DNA of 64,000 nucleotides from an uncultured Acinetobacter sp. (GTDB lineage Bacteria > Pseudomonadota > Gammaproteobacteria > Pseudomonadales > Moraxellaceae), in the NCBI GenBank assembly GCA_913777945.1, contig CAJYTY010000008.1, forward strand, positions 310,001-374,000, given 5' to 3'. The notes under the pieces were generated by a model, which saw only the letters and a list, made by a program, of their open reading frames with translations, ran no database searches and was not told where the DNA came from. This document shows positions 29,977-40,516 of this stretch, in pieces (the first letter of the stretch is position 1; each line of letters starts with the position of its first letter). Made by a program: the position numbers and the translations under genes.

Positions 29977-32900
29977 TTTCTAAATCATCTATGCGATGAC
30001 GAACGGAGCTTCGACGCCCGACTAAGCCCGTGCAAATTTCTAAATCATCTATGCGATGACGAACGTGAGCCGCCTGTGCGTTAAGACCACCGCATCTTTC
30101 TAAATCATCTATGCGATGACGAACTCTTTCAAGAACCGGTATTGTGTCATGTGCATTTTCTAAATCATCTATGCGATGACGAACTCACCCACTTTGAAAT
30201 CCCGATCATTGAATCGTTTCTAAATCATCTATGCGATGACGAACTCTATCAACTGATGATGATGGCAGGCGCGGGATTTCTAAATCATCTATGCGATGAC
30301 GAACTTCCATTTCCAGATGGTGATATGGATGCTAAATTTCTAAATCATCTATGCGATGACGAACAGCAAAAGTAGAAATGGAAATTGTGACAACTGTTTC
30401 TAAATCATCTATGCGATGACGAACTAGTGTTGGCTGGAACGGCGATAGGATTTGCATTTCTAAATCATCTATGCGATGACGAACATACAAGTCGATTGCT
30501 AGGAACAGTGCTAAACTTTCTAAATCATCTATGCGATGACGAACTTACAATCAGCCCAAGCCCCAGTGCTTAATAATTTCTAAATCATCTATGCGATGAC
30601 GAACAAACTTGATCAGCAATCGTCATGCTGATGTTTTTTCTAAATCATCTATGCGATGACGAACATGCGTATTCAACAGCACCAGCTAGCAGCTCATTTC
30701 TAAATCATCTATGCGATGACGAACTGAATAATATAATTATGCCTTGCCGTGATAATTTTCTAAATCATCTATGCGATGACGAACGGATCATTTTCTTGAA
30801 GTTTAAAATTAGAGAATTTCTAAATCATCTATGCGATGACGAACATGACATGCCCGCTGACGCTCTCCAGATGATGTTTCTAAATCATCTATGCGATGAC
30901 GAACAAGGCTCCAATACTTTTCCTCGATTTTATAATTTTCTAAATCATCTATGCGATGACGAACTAATAAATGGCAAGCTTAATAGCGAAGTTTCATTTC
31001 TAAATCATCTATGCGATGACGAACCATCGAATGCAATGTCGACACGGTTAAGCTTTTTTCTAAATCATCTATGCGATGACGAACTGGCATCACCGATTGA
31101 TAACTCTACTTGTTCTTTTCTAAATCATCTATGCGATGACGAACGACGCTCTGTATCTCCCGGAGAAAATCAAACGTTTCTAAATCATCTATGCGATGAC
31201 GAACATTTGAAGTCCAGAGCAATGAGTTGAGCTACTTTTCTAAATCATCTATGCGATGACGAACAGTGTCGAATCTTTGCTAATTCAATGATGATATTTC
31301 TAAATCATCTATGCGATGACGAACATCCGCCTGCCGACTGGAGAACAGCGCCTCTATTTCTAAATCATCTATGCGATGACGAACATGTGTAAGTAAAAAC
31401 TGGGCCGTGAGGGAGTTTTCTAAATCATCTATGCGATGACGAACAGGACGTGCTGAGGGTGATCCAAACGACAATTTTTCTAAATCATCTATGCGATGAC
31501 GAACCACGATAAGGCTTGCCTGTGATTACGTTTCTTTTTCTAAATCATCTATGCGATGACGAACCACTACAGGCCCTTTTAATTTGTGGTTATAAATTTC
31601 TAAATCATCTATGCGATGACGAACTAGTCTGGAGTCGTGGACTAAAAAAACTGTGTTTTCTAAATCATCTATGCGATGACGAACAAGCTAAATCATCAGA
31701 ACCACTCGTACTTCATTTTCTAAATCATCTATGCGATGACGAACGGTTAGAGAAATATTCCTGATAATGGAAAATATTTCTAAATCATCTATGCGATGAC
31801 GAACCTATCCTTTAGTCTTTGCATCGAATTGCATTGTTTCTAAATCATCTATGCGATGACGAACGCCATCGGCTGCAAAGGCTGTGGCGGTAGTAATTTC
31901 TAAATCATCTATGCGATGACGAACACCTGTACTACACGCATGGCAGATTTATTATTTTTCTAAATCATCTATGCGATGACGAACAGGACGTGCTGAGGGT
32001 GATCCAAACGACAATTTTTCTAAATCATCTATGCGATGACGAACCTTCAAAATCTATAGAGCCTGCGATGCCCAAATTTCTAAATCATCTATGCGATGAC
32101 GAACTTGTTTTATTGATTAGTGGTTGTGCATCTAATTTTCTAAATCATCTATGCGATGACGAACAGCGTCAACAACTGGAATACCAGCATTAGCCATTTC
32201 TAAATCATCTATGCGATGACGAACTAGCCTTTCTTTCCGGTGCTCTCATCGTTATATTTCTAAATCATCTATGCGATGACGAACTCATTAATCATAATGC
32301 ATGTGCTCCATTTATCTTTCTAAATCATCTATGCGATGACGAACAATAGAGAATACCTGTGGGTTTTTTTTTGTACATTTCTAAATCATCTATGCGATGA
32401 CGAACTTTTGATTATGGCTTACGTGATCTCCAAGGGCTTTCTAAATCATCTATGCGATGACGAACCAGCAAGTAATACAAAGGTGACAAGTTTTTTATTT
32501 CTAAATCATCTATGCGATGACGAACGTAGTTGGTATCGGTATCACTCTTTTGATTATTTTCTAAATCATCTATGCGATGACGAACCATTTCTTGAATTCC
32601 TACTTAATTTCTTTGCGTTTCTAAATCATCTATGCGATGACGAACTCAGAGGAGTTGGACGTTTGTTTCTGGTTATTTTTCTAAATCATCTATGCGATGA
32701 CGAACGAAATACTCAATATGGTTCAATCGGTGTCATTTTTCTAAATCATCTATGCGATGACGAACATGAAGTACTCAGATATAGACAGGAAGTTCTTTTT
32801 CTAAATCATCTATGCGATGACGAACTGTTGATGATGTATTAGAAAGTCCAGACGACTTTTCTAAATCATCTATGCGATGACGAACGCACGCACCGCACCG

Positions 32901-35165
32901 CTCCTTTTTCACATCTGTTTCTAAATCATCTATGCGATGACGAACGCTGCTAATGATGATTCATCATCACTCGCATCTTTCTAAATCATCTATGCGATGA
33001 CGAACTTTACAGAATCGTACAAGATCTAATTTCTTGCTTTCTAAATCATCTATGCGATGACGAACCTGTTGCCGTTTTCATCATGACATTGAATGCATTT
33101 CTAAATCATCTATGCGATGACGAACCAACATGGTAGCTGACGGTCGAGCTGTCGAATTTTCTAAATCATCTATGCGATGACGAACCCAGTTGTTAAGTCA
33201 ATTGTCGTATCGCCATCTTTCTAAATCATCTATGCGATGACGAACCCGGATAAAAAAAAGTCCACCATCTCTGGAGTTTTCTAAATCATCTATGCGATGA
33301 CGAACTTGATAACGGATGAGTTGAAATAAATTGGTAGTTTCTAAATCATCTATGCGATGACGAACTGCAGGCTTTATATCTTTTAGTACTGGTTTTGTTT
33401 CTAAATCATCTATGCGATGACGAACTAATACTGGTGCGATGGATCATTGTAGGATGATTTCTAAATCATCTATGCGATGACGAACAATTCGGATTCTGCT
33501 ACAGATCCATCAGGATTTTTCTAAATCATCTATGCGATGACGAACGTCTTCATCATTGATAAATTTGCGGAACTGGCTTTCTAAATCATCTATGCGACGA
33601 CGAACTATAAATATTTCCATTTCTTTAATCCTAAGAATTTCTAAATCATCTATGCGATGACGAACATGAAGGTCGCATCGTCTACACAAATATTGTTTTT
33701 CTAAATCATCTATGCGATGACGAACTTGTTGATGTTTTCTCAAACTGATTGATAATTTTTCTAAATCATCTATGCGATGACGAACTTTCGGCATCGATGA
33801 TATTTACTTGGGTGCAATTTCTAAATCATCTATGCGATGACGAACACTGTATGTCCAACCGCCAATTGTGCCAGCATTTTCTAAATCATCTATGCGATGA
33901 CGAACGTGGCTCTGGATATGTTTCAGGTTCATTTAATTTTCTAAATCATCTATGCGATGACGAACTTTCCAAAGATGATGAAGGGAAGACAACAACATTT
34001 CTAAATCATCTATGCGATGACGAACCTAGCTGCTTATGACAATCAGCCAGAGAAAAATTTCTAAATCATCTATGCGATGACGAACTGGTCATTTTGCAAG
34101 TGTGCATATCGTTCAGTTTTCTAAATCATCTATGCGATGACGAACTAACAGCAGCATGTGAAAAATTTAGACGTTTGTTTCTAAATCATCTATGCGATGA
34201 CGAACTATGCTTGTAGATTTGATTGATCGTGCTAGGTTTTCTAAATCATCTATGCGATGACGAACCAGACTGGTTGATACGGCATGTCTAATGTGTATTT
34301 CTAAATCATCTATGCGATGACGAACGTATGAATCATAGTGCATGTGCTCCATTGATCTTTCTAAATCATCTATGCGATGACGAACAAAGAAGATGGCTTA
34401 ACTGTATTTCTATACAATTTCTAAATCATCTATGCGATGACGAACGAAGCGATGTATATTAAGCCTTTGATTGTGCATTTCTAAATCATCTATGCGATGA
34501 CGAACATACACCTAAACTTACTAGGGCATAGCTCTAATTTCTAAATCATCTATGCGATGACGAACTAGATGACTGCACAGCAACAACCGTAATAAACTTT
34601 CTAAATCATCTATGCGATGACGAACATTATGCGCAAAAGTTAAAACGGTCTCAGGTTTTTCTAAATCATCTATGCGATGACGAACTGGCTCAAAGAGTCA
34701 TTGATAATGCTGCAACATTTCTAAATCATCTATGCGATGACGAACTAGCAGTATCGGTTTTTGTGGTTGATTCTTCATTTCTAAATCATCTATGCGATGA
34801 CGAACGACGTTTCCATAGCTACTGGATGATGCACCTTTTTCTAAATCATCTATGCGATGACGAACGTAAATTGTAGTTTTTTTGAAGTAATCGTCTGTTT
34901 CTAAATCATCTATGCGATGACGAACTAAATTAATGGACGTGAATATGGAATTTTACATTTCTAAATCATCTATGCGATGACGAACGAGTTGCTTTATACA
35001 CTGTTCGCGATCTGCTTTTTCTAAATCATCTATGCGATGACGAACTGGTTTTTTGTCGATCAAATACTTCAACTAATTTTCTAAATCATCTATGCGATGA
35101 CGAACGTACAAATATCTCTTGGATAGAAGTTTCAGAATTTCTAAATCATCTATGCGATGACGAAC
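29977..35165 (-). CRISPR. Type I-F CRISPR array, 87 repeats and 86 spacers
   Basis: 28-bp repeat, starting GTTCGTC and ending TTTAGAAA on the minus strand, with hairpin TCATC-GCATA-GATGA, at a strict 60-bp period (32-nt spacers). The one exception is a 33-nt spacer at 32345-32377. I counted 40 repeats from 29977 to 32344 and 47 from 32378 to 35165. All repeats are identical by eye except 33578-33605, which has one T-to-C change (plus strand). The leader is on the right, beside cas1, so spacers at 35106 are the newest and those at 30005 the oldest. The distal repeat is not degenerate. One spacer occurs twice (31445-31476 and 31985-32016). Confidence 0.98.
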
Positions 35166-35262
35166 TAGAGTTAAGTCAAAACAAAACCCTTAATATCAAT
35201 TATATAAGCTTTTAATGAGTAAAAATACTTCATTATGAACCACTTGACTTAATTGTATGATT
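35166..35262 (-). promoter_or_regulatory. CRISPR leader with promoter
   Basis: 97-bp AT-rich leader between the cas1 stop and the first repeat. On the minus strand TATAAT is at 35204-35199, about 34 bp from the first repeat; a good -35 is missing. A 9-bp inverted repeat TTAAGTCAA (35171-35179) / TTGACTTAA (35244-35252) brackets the leader, and an imperfect hairpin (35213-35235) follows cas1. Confidence 0.55.
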
Positions 35263-36216
35263 TTATTTGATTTTGCTACAAATGTCTGTAATGAAGCTAA
35301 ACATGTAATCTAGAAGATCTTGGTCTTGGCATATTTCTATAAGTTGCATTCGGAATTCTTTTTGATTTAATCCTTTTGATGCGCATATAAAAGCAGTTGG
35401 CATCACAAAAGCATCTTTCACTAAGTCGGCAAGATCAAATACTAAACCTCCGCGGCGTGTTTTGCCATGTAAGATAGGTAATGCAAAACTAATTCCCATG
35501 CCATTTAAAGCAACTGCCGCATAGCCATAGGCAATATAATTTCCGTGATCTAAATAGTTATTCGCGATATCGGTAAGATTATCGTGTGAGTTTTTGCCTT
35601 CATCTCGTTTAAAGTCAATATTAAATCCTTTGGCCAATTCTTTATACAGTGCTTTGGCCCAACGTCCTTCGGCTGCAAGTAATTCTTGTTGATTTTCGGA
35701 TCGATCAATATCTTGTTTAAACGTATTTAAAGCGTTGTCATCAATATAAATACCGTGCTGAATCAAATCTAAATTCTTCTTCCATGATTGTGAAACGAGC
35801 ACAATACGTTCAAGTAATAAAATTTTAGCCATAAGCAAGCGTGCATTGTCATCTAACCATGCCTTCATCCAAATTTGCATATATTCAGTGGGTCGGTATT
35901 CGCTTTGAGGTGCTAAAAATGTTAAATCTAATGATGAAAATAAAGGGGAACCACCAGAGCCACAAAACCCAACCATCACATTAGATTCTGCTAAACGTCT
36001 GGCAGCCGCATCTGTTAATGAACTACCTTTGCCAAGGAGTAAAAAGGCAGTGTTTTTCTCTGGAATATTATAAAAATATTCCACAGGCTGAGAGTTATCC
36101 GTCAAGTAAACAATTCGATCATCTTTTAAAACGACACGAACTTTTTCCAGATAAAATACGCAAGCACGCTTTGATAGCATCACTGGGCGGCTGCGTTCTT
36201 GACGGAGTTGACTCAT
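35263..36216 (-). CDS. cas1: CRISPR integrase Cas1 (type I-F)
   Basis: 317 residues. Metal-binding residues are Glu183 (LLAAEGRWAKALYKE), His250 (LPILHGKTRRGG) and Asp261/Asp264 (VFDLADLVKD), spaced like type I-F Cas1. It inserts new spacers at the leader end with the Cas2 part of Cas2-3. It is the last gene of the minus operon, 11 bp after cas6f and next to the leader. In the usual I-F order cas1 precedes cas2-3, so here it has moved to the other end of the csy operon. Confidence 0.95.
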   Translation of the reverse strand: MSQLRQERSRPVMLSKRACVFYLEKVRVVLKDDRIVYLTDNSQPVEYFYNIPEKNTAFLLLGKGSSLTDAAARRLAESNVMVGFCGSGGSPLFSSLDLTFLAPQSEYRPTEYMQIWMKAWLDDNARLLMAKILLLERIVLVSQSWKKNLDLIQHGIYIDDNALNTFKQDIDRSENQQELLAAEGRWAKALYKELAKGFNIDFKRDEGKNSHDNLTDIANNYLDHGNYIAYGYAAVALNGMGISFALPILHGKTRRGGLVFDLADLVKDAFVMPTAFICASKGLNQKEFRMQLIEICQDQDLLDYMFSFITDICSKIK

Positions 36217-36227
36217 ACTATATTTCC

Positions 36228-36839
36228 TTAAAAAACGGGAAGAGCAAAAGGGCTTTCCTTACGGGCAAGACCGTAGCTATCTGGCAGCCCGTATCCAGCG
36301 TTTTCACTTTCCTGAACATCAATGATGACTGTAAAACCTTGACCTGTACTTTGGCTTATCACCTGAAAAAAGGGCATTCCTTTGGCGGTTTTTAAACGTC
36401 TATCTCTCAAAGGTTCATTCTGATGAGAAAGTTTTGTACGTTCAGCTTTCTGAGTCGGAATACGAAACTTTCGATAACTTTTCCAGCCCGAAATTTTGGC
36501 AGTGGGAACAGCAATTGCCACACCTAAAACAGTATAGTCACGAATTTTCCAGTGTCCTTTAATTGCTTCTATTAATTCATCTAACTCATCCTGTTTTTCT
36601 GCAAAAATCCGCAAAATATCAAAGTTAGGTTTAGCTGAACGGCCATGTTTTTTTTCAAAAAATTCCTGTTTCGCAATCAATTTATCGGACATCTCCAATG
36701 CAAGAGCATAATGCGCAGGCAGTTTTCGAAATGCGCCATGAATGACACTGTAAATTTGATTACGAATATGACCCAGTTTTAAATCCGTATCATCTGATGA
36801 TTCAAGAACACGGATATCCAGATAGTAATTGGCATCCAT
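36228..36839 (-). CDS. cas6f: Cas6f/Csy4 pre-crRNA endoribonuclease
   Basis: 203 residues starting MDANYYLDIRVLESS. His34 in IYSVIHGAFRK corresponds to the catalytic His of Csy4. It cuts each repeat at the 3' base of the 5-bp hairpin, leaving the 8-nt 5' handle UUUAGAAA, and stays on the crRNA 3' hairpin. It should also process the hairpin-bearing repeat copies in the mini-array at 40725-40809. Two bp after csy3. Confidence 0.95.
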   Translation of the reverse strand: MDANYYLDIRVLESSDDTDLKLGHIRNQIYSVIHGAFRKLPAHYALALEMSDKLIAKQEFFEKKHGRSAKPNFDILRIFAEKQDELDELIEAIKGHWKIRDYTVLGVAIAVPTAKISGWKSYRKFRIPTQKAERTKLSHQNEPLRDRRLKTAKGMPFFQVISQSTGQGFTVIIDVQESENAGYGLPDSYGLARKESPFALPVF

Positions 36840-36841
36840 GA

Positions 36842-37903
36842 TTATTCACCCTCGGAGTACACGCCGCCACGAATTAAACACGCAATCAGGAACATACCTT
36901 TTTCACTGTTTACATCTAGTTCATCAATTTCTTTTAAAATATCAAATGCAGAAACTTTATCTTTGCCTACACGATAGAAAATCTGACCTTCTAGGTTGGC
37001 ACCGTTAGGTTCTACAGCAATTGGCTTTTCATCATTTTCTCTGAACGATGGATACCAAGTATCAATTGTTCTTAGTGCATTTCCGATTTTTTGGTCACGT
37101 AAAGCAGCTTGCCCTAGATATTGGTTGTCATTTGCTTTGTGATCTGGTTTTTTCGGTGTTAATTGATATAAAGATCGAGAGAAACCTTTTGGTTTCTCTT
37201 CTAAATAATTTTGAGAAGGGAAAACCTCTACACCGCCCATACCGAAGTCAACAATCGCCTCAATATGTAAGGCAGCACTTGTTGATTCGCCTGTAATTCC
37301 TTTTAACAAAATGTCTGCTAGTTTTTGTTCTTGTTCAGACGGTTCGGCAAAACTCTTAAGGTTGTAAGAAAGTGCATCAAAGCTAAATGTTTCGGGGTGG
37401 TCTTGAGCAGTCACTTGAATGGTAATACTTTCAGCGACAATACGGTTACGCCATAACCAACGACCATTCACGATATTACGTACATAACGGCGCACAACTT
37501 CTTTAAGTCCATCGCTTTCTTTGGCGCGATTTACAAAATTTAAGAAAGCTTGACGGAAGTTGTATTCTTCGGTTTTATCTGCACCTGCCTTAGACGCACT
37601 TGCAAATAGTACATAGCTCAGGTCAATAAAACGGAAGTCCCATTTCACTAAAAGTTTCGCTTTAGGCTGTAGTTTTGCAGATTCTGTCAACTGAATATTG
37701 GTGACTTCACGAGCCAGAGAATTACCTGTTGCTGCGCCTTTTTCTTTATTTCCTGCGACATTTTGAGTCCCTCGAATACCGTGATACATCACGGGTAAAG
37801 GTTCTTGTTTGCCATCTTCAAATAAATTAAAAAACGCCCCGTCACTCACTACTGTACCGCGTTGTAAAGAAAGGCTACCCGGTAATTTCTTAAAAATTGT
37901 CAT
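36842..37903 (-). CDS. csy3: Cas7f/Csy3 Cascade backbone subunit
   Basis: 353 residues. LPGSLSLQRGTVVSDGAFF at the N-terminus and WLWRNRIVAESITIQV are typical of Csy3, six copies of which coat the guide part of the crRNA and flip out every sixth base. It lies between csy2 (29 bp gap) and cas6f (2 bp gap), in the Cascade operon. Confidence 0.95.
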   Translation of the reverse strand: MTIFKKLPGSLSLQRGTVVSDGAFFNLFEDGKQEPLPVMYHGIRGTQNVAGNKEKGAATGNSLAREVTNIQLTESAKLQPKAKLLVKWDFRFIDLSYVLFASASKAGADKTEEYNFRQAFLNFVNRAKESDGLKEVVRRYVRNIVNGRWLWRNRIVAESITIQVTAQDHPETFSFDALSYNLKSFAEPSEQEQKLADILLKGITGESTSAALHIEAIVDFGMGGVEVFPSQNYLEEKPKGFSRSLYQLTPKKPDHKANDNQYLGQAALRDQKIGNALRTIDTWYPSFRENDEKPIAVEPNGANLEGQIFYRVGKDKVSAFDILKEIDELDVNSEKGMFLIACLIRGGVYSEGE

Positions 37904-37932
37904 GTAAAAAATTCCTTATGTTTAAAAATGAG

Positions 37933-38817
37933 TTATGCATGAATGCAATTTTGTTTTAAAAGAAAAATGTCGTCTTGTGGCCATTGATAGGTCCACAATA
38001 ATTTTTGCAAGTTATGCCAAGTGTCATCCTCAGCCTCAGTATTTTTTCTCAGAATTTCACCTAAAGAAAAATATTGAACGATACCTGTAAGTGGTTCTGC
38101 ATAGGCATGTGCTGTCGTTTCTTGATCTTGTGCTTGGCGAATACCAGCTCGTTGGTCTGTGAGTGGCTCAAGTAGGGCATAACCCAAATTAGTTGCCGAT
38201 ATCCAACTTAAATTTTGATCATTAAAGAACGTTCTAAGCGCATCTGCTTTTAATGCCAACAGTTGGGTAAATGCCTGAACTCGATTAATTTGTTTACGTT
38301 GCTGATATTCAATAAGCAAATCTTGTCGATCTAAAATGGCAAATCCAGTTTTGATTTTCTTTAGGGCTGTTTCTAATTCATTTTCGGCATGTGTCGTAAT
38401 TTCTAAAAACTCGATAATTTGTCCACCAGCAAAACGGCTACGTTTAAGTATGTTTGTTAGTTTTTCTGGACTAATCCGAGAGCTAGAAAATTTGATTACA
38501 AGGCTAAACTCTAAATGACAAGATGCGGTTGGTTGTAAAGACAACGCATATTTATTTTTAGAAGAATAGTCCTTTTTACCAATAAACACGGCACCACGAC
38601 GTTGAGCAGGTGTAAAGCGGCCGTAGGCTTGCCCACCTAAACGTTGTTGGTCATGATGAATATAAATAATGCCTTCATCTGTTGTACCAAGTTGCCTTGC
38701 CAAATGATGTGCAAACATATTGGCTGCAAATAAAGGTACACCGCCTAATAACAGACCATTAGTTTGCATATTTGCATTTTGTATTCGCATACGTGGAATC
38801 ACGACATAACGACTCAT
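37933..38817 (-). CDS. csy2: Cas5f/Csy2 Cascade subunit
   Basis: 294 residues. YVVIPRMRIQNANMQTNGLLLGGVPLFAANMFAHHLAR is the conserved Csy2 N-terminus. It pairs with Csy1 and holds the 5' handle of the crRNA, contributing to recognition of the CC PAM. Its ATG overlaps the csy1 stop (ATGA). Confidence 0.94.
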   Translation of the reverse strand: MSRYVVIPRMRIQNANMQTNGLLLGGVPLFAANMFAHHLARQLGTTDEGIIYIHHDQQRLGGQAYGRFTPAQRRGAVFIGKKDYSSKNKYALSLQPTASCHLEFSLVIKFSSSRISPEKLTNILKRSRFAGGQIIEFLEITTHAENELETALKKIKTGFAILDRQDLLIEYQQRKQINRVQAFTQLLALKADALRTFFNDQNLSWISATNLGYALLEPLTDQRAGIRQAQDQETTAHAYAEPLTGIVQYFSLGEILRKNTEAEDDTWHNLQKLLWTYQWPQDDIFLLKQNCIHA

Positions 38818-39980
38818 CGAACAATCTCCCGTAAGCGGCGGGCGATATAACCTCCTGAATTACTATCTAGGCTAATTGATACAGTTTCATTATTTATTTC
38901 TATATCAAACGTTTCATTGGTAATTTTTCTAGCCAGATAATCTGAGAACTTTATTCTCCAGTGATCATCTCTTAGTTCTGGATCAATCAAACCGTGTAAA
39001 ACAAACGAAAGGCTCGGATGAACCCAAAATGAAGGGCGCTCAATCTCTTCCATACTTGGTAGAATTGCTTCAGCTTCTTCTAAAATATTTTTTTGGAAAG
39101 TCGCTTGTCTTAATACATCTTTAGCAAGGATATTCAGGAAAATAACTTCCTGATCTCGAACATCCCGATTAGTAGAAGGAGCGAAAATCTCGAGGTCATG
39201 CCAATTTTGAATGGTATTCGTTGCAGTAATAACAAGTTGGCGATTTAAAATTTCTGACCATTCTTTAATCGCTTCTTTTGCCCGTTTAGTTCCATTAAGC
39301 AGTTTTATCTTGCGGGATAGTCGTATCGTAAATCCGTTATAGAAAATAGCTAATGCTTGGCGTACTTTTTCACTTGCTTGAGGAGCGTCCACTGTTATAG
39401 GGCGTTGCATGGAACGAACGAGGCTTCCGACATTTTGTGGATTGGCTCCGCCTATACCAAAAATAGCAGTTTGAATGCGGTTAAATTCACTGTCTTTTTC
39501 CTTGCGTAATTCATTTACAGCATCAACTTCTTGATTCACGAGATAATTAACACCTGCAGCAGTAAGTGGGCTTACTGAGACATATTCCCCATTTTTTGGA
39601 ATTAAAAGCTGACGCATACGTATATCAATGTTTTCTGTACCAGCTTGATAGGGCTCATTAAAAACAGATGAAATGGATGGCTTGAGTTGTTCAACTTGCT
39701 GTTGGAAGTCGAAATCTTCTTCACTAGTATCATGATTAATCATAGCTGCTTTTACGACTTTAAAAATAGAAGCCGTTTTACCTGCATTTGCCTGATAGTC
39801 AGTGGGAATAAGGAAGTCTTCATTTAATAAAGTTCGAGCACTGAGATAAGGTAAATCAAGTGCTTGTTGCTTACTTAAACGAATTCCACCTTTTTCAATA
39901 TTGGAATTAATCGTCTTTAAACTAAAGTGTACCGATTCTTCTAAAGCGTTTATAAAAATATCAGTTTGTGGTTCAGGCAT
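38814..39980 (-). CDS. csy1: Cas8f/Csy1 Cascade large subunit
   Basis: 388 residues, shorter than the Pseudomonas protein (about 430). IFGIGGANPQNVGSLV matches the conserved GG.NPQNxS motif of Csy1, and FWVHPSLSFVLHGLIDP is near the C-terminus. It recognises the PAM and recruits Cas2-3. First gene of the minus-strand operon csy1-csy2-csy3-cas6f-cas1; GGGGAAGATA precedes the ATG. Confidence 0.92.
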   Translation of the reverse strand: MPEPQTDIFINALEESVHFSLKTINSNIEKGGIRLSKQQALDLPYLSARTLLNEDFLIPTDYQANAGKTASIFKVVKAAMINHDTSEEDFDFQQQVEQLKPSISSVFNEPYQAGTENIDIRMRQLLIPKNGEYVSVSPLTAAGVNYLVNQEVDAVNELRKEKDSEFNRIQTAIFGIGGANPQNVGSLVRSMQRPITVDAPQASEKVRQALAIFYNGFTIRLSRKIKLLNGTKRAKEAIKEWSEILNRQLVITATNTIQNWHDLEIFAPSTNRDVRDQEVIFLNILAKDVLRQATFQKNILEEAEAILPSMEEIERPSFWVHPSLSFVLHGLIDPELRDDHWRIKFSDYLARKITNETFDIEINNETVSISLDSNSGGYIARRLREIVR

Positions 39981-40046
39981 TATCTTCCCCGTTTTTGTTA
40001 TCTAGCCAATTTTTAACACATTATTTGGAAAATGAAAGTGTTGAAG

Positions 40047-40081
40047 AAACACTTGGCGTCATAAATTGTCGCCAAGTGTTT
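40047..40081. other. Perfect 12-bp inverted repeat upstream of csy1
   Basis: AAACACTTGGCG (40047-40058) and CGCCAAGTGTTT (40070-40081) with an 11-nt loop, 67 bp upstream of the csy1 start. Neither strand has a long T-run after it. It could be a terminator for the 72-residue gene, an operator for the cas operon, or both. Confidence 0.6.
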
Positions 40082-40114
40082 TGAACATTAAAGTGACTGG
40101 TAATTAATTTAAGT

Positions 40115-40145
40115 AAAGCCGACATTATTCATAAATATCGGCTTT
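40115..40145 (-). terminator. Probable terminator of the 72-residue gene
   Basis: AAAGCCGA (40115-40122) and TCGGCTTT (40138-40145) form a stem 10 bp beyond the stop codon of the minus-strand gene; the following T content is modest. Confidence 0.5.
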
Positions 40146-40155
40146 AAATAGAGTT

Positions 40156-40374
40156 CTAGCTGGTATGACATGCATTACAACAGTAATAACATCCGTTGAT
40201 TCGAGCGTTAGGCCATCTTTGTTTTGCTGTTAAGACTGCGCTAAAACAATTTAAATGTTCACCTAGATCTACTCTATTTTGAGGATATGGCATGAATGAG
40301 CAACCTGTTGTTAGGTTATGAACTTCATAATCGCCATTTGCTTGAATATTTTGATTGATAATGAATTTAGCCAT
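40156..40374 (-). CDS. Small conserved Cys/His-rich protein of unknown function
   Basis: 72 residues. I recognise the sequence type (MAKFIINQNIQANGDYEVH start, C..., CYYCCNACHTS end) as a small protein found in various gamma-proteobacteria, without a known function. The Cys and His residues suggest a metal site or redox role. GAGGAATAAGAGCT precedes the ATG. It follows a 29-codon ORF by 5 bp and shares its promoter. Position between csy1 and cas2-3 is unusual; it may be a passenger of the CRISPR region or of the CreTA-like module. Confidence 0.75.
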   Translation of the reverse strand: MAKFIINQNIQANGDYEVHNLTTGCSFMPYPQNRVDLGEHLNCFSAVLTAKQRWPNARINGCYYCCNACHTS

Positions 40375-40379
40375 AGCTC

Positions 40380-40469
40380 TTATTCCTCACAAATCATAAT
40401 GATTGTAGGTCGATCTATGCTTTGTTGTGTAGCATGATGAGACAAAAGTTTGAAATTTTGTGCTATCAT
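40380..40469 (-). CDS. Short ORF, 29 residues, upstream of the Cys-rich gene
   Basis: Not a recognised family. ATG at 40469 is preceded by a perfect GGAGGA (40483-40478) with 8-nt spacing, and the frame runs to TAA at 40382-40380, 5 bp before the next start. The peptide begins MIAQNFKLLSHH and ends ICEE. Likely a leader peptide or small protein translated together with the 72-residue gene. Confidence 0.65.
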   Translation of the reverse strand: MIAQNFKLLSHHATQQSIDRPTIIMICEE

Positions 40470-40516
40470 TCAGATAGTCCTCCGTAGTAATTGAACGCTG
40501 TGGAAATGGACATAAG

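Noticed and set aside
29977..35165. Many short ORFs in the array with recurring FLNHLCDDE or VRHRIDDLE
   Set aside because: They are translations of the CRISPR repeat in two frames; the spacers between them are unrelated.
40086..40091. TTAATG on the minus strand upstream of csy1 as a possible target of guide 1
   Set aside because: Six seed bases only, PAM would be CT, and the remaining positions do not match.
40371..40384. CC followed by ATAG..CT at the start codon of the 72-residue gene, resembling guide 2 (40810-40838)
   Set aside because: Only six of the first eight positions agree and the rest fails; guide 2 also lacks a 3' hairpin.
40478..40483. TCCTCC on the plus strand as an anti-Shine-Dalgarno regulatory RNA
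   Set aside because: It is simply the complement of the GGAGGA ribosome site of the minus-strand 29-codon ORF.
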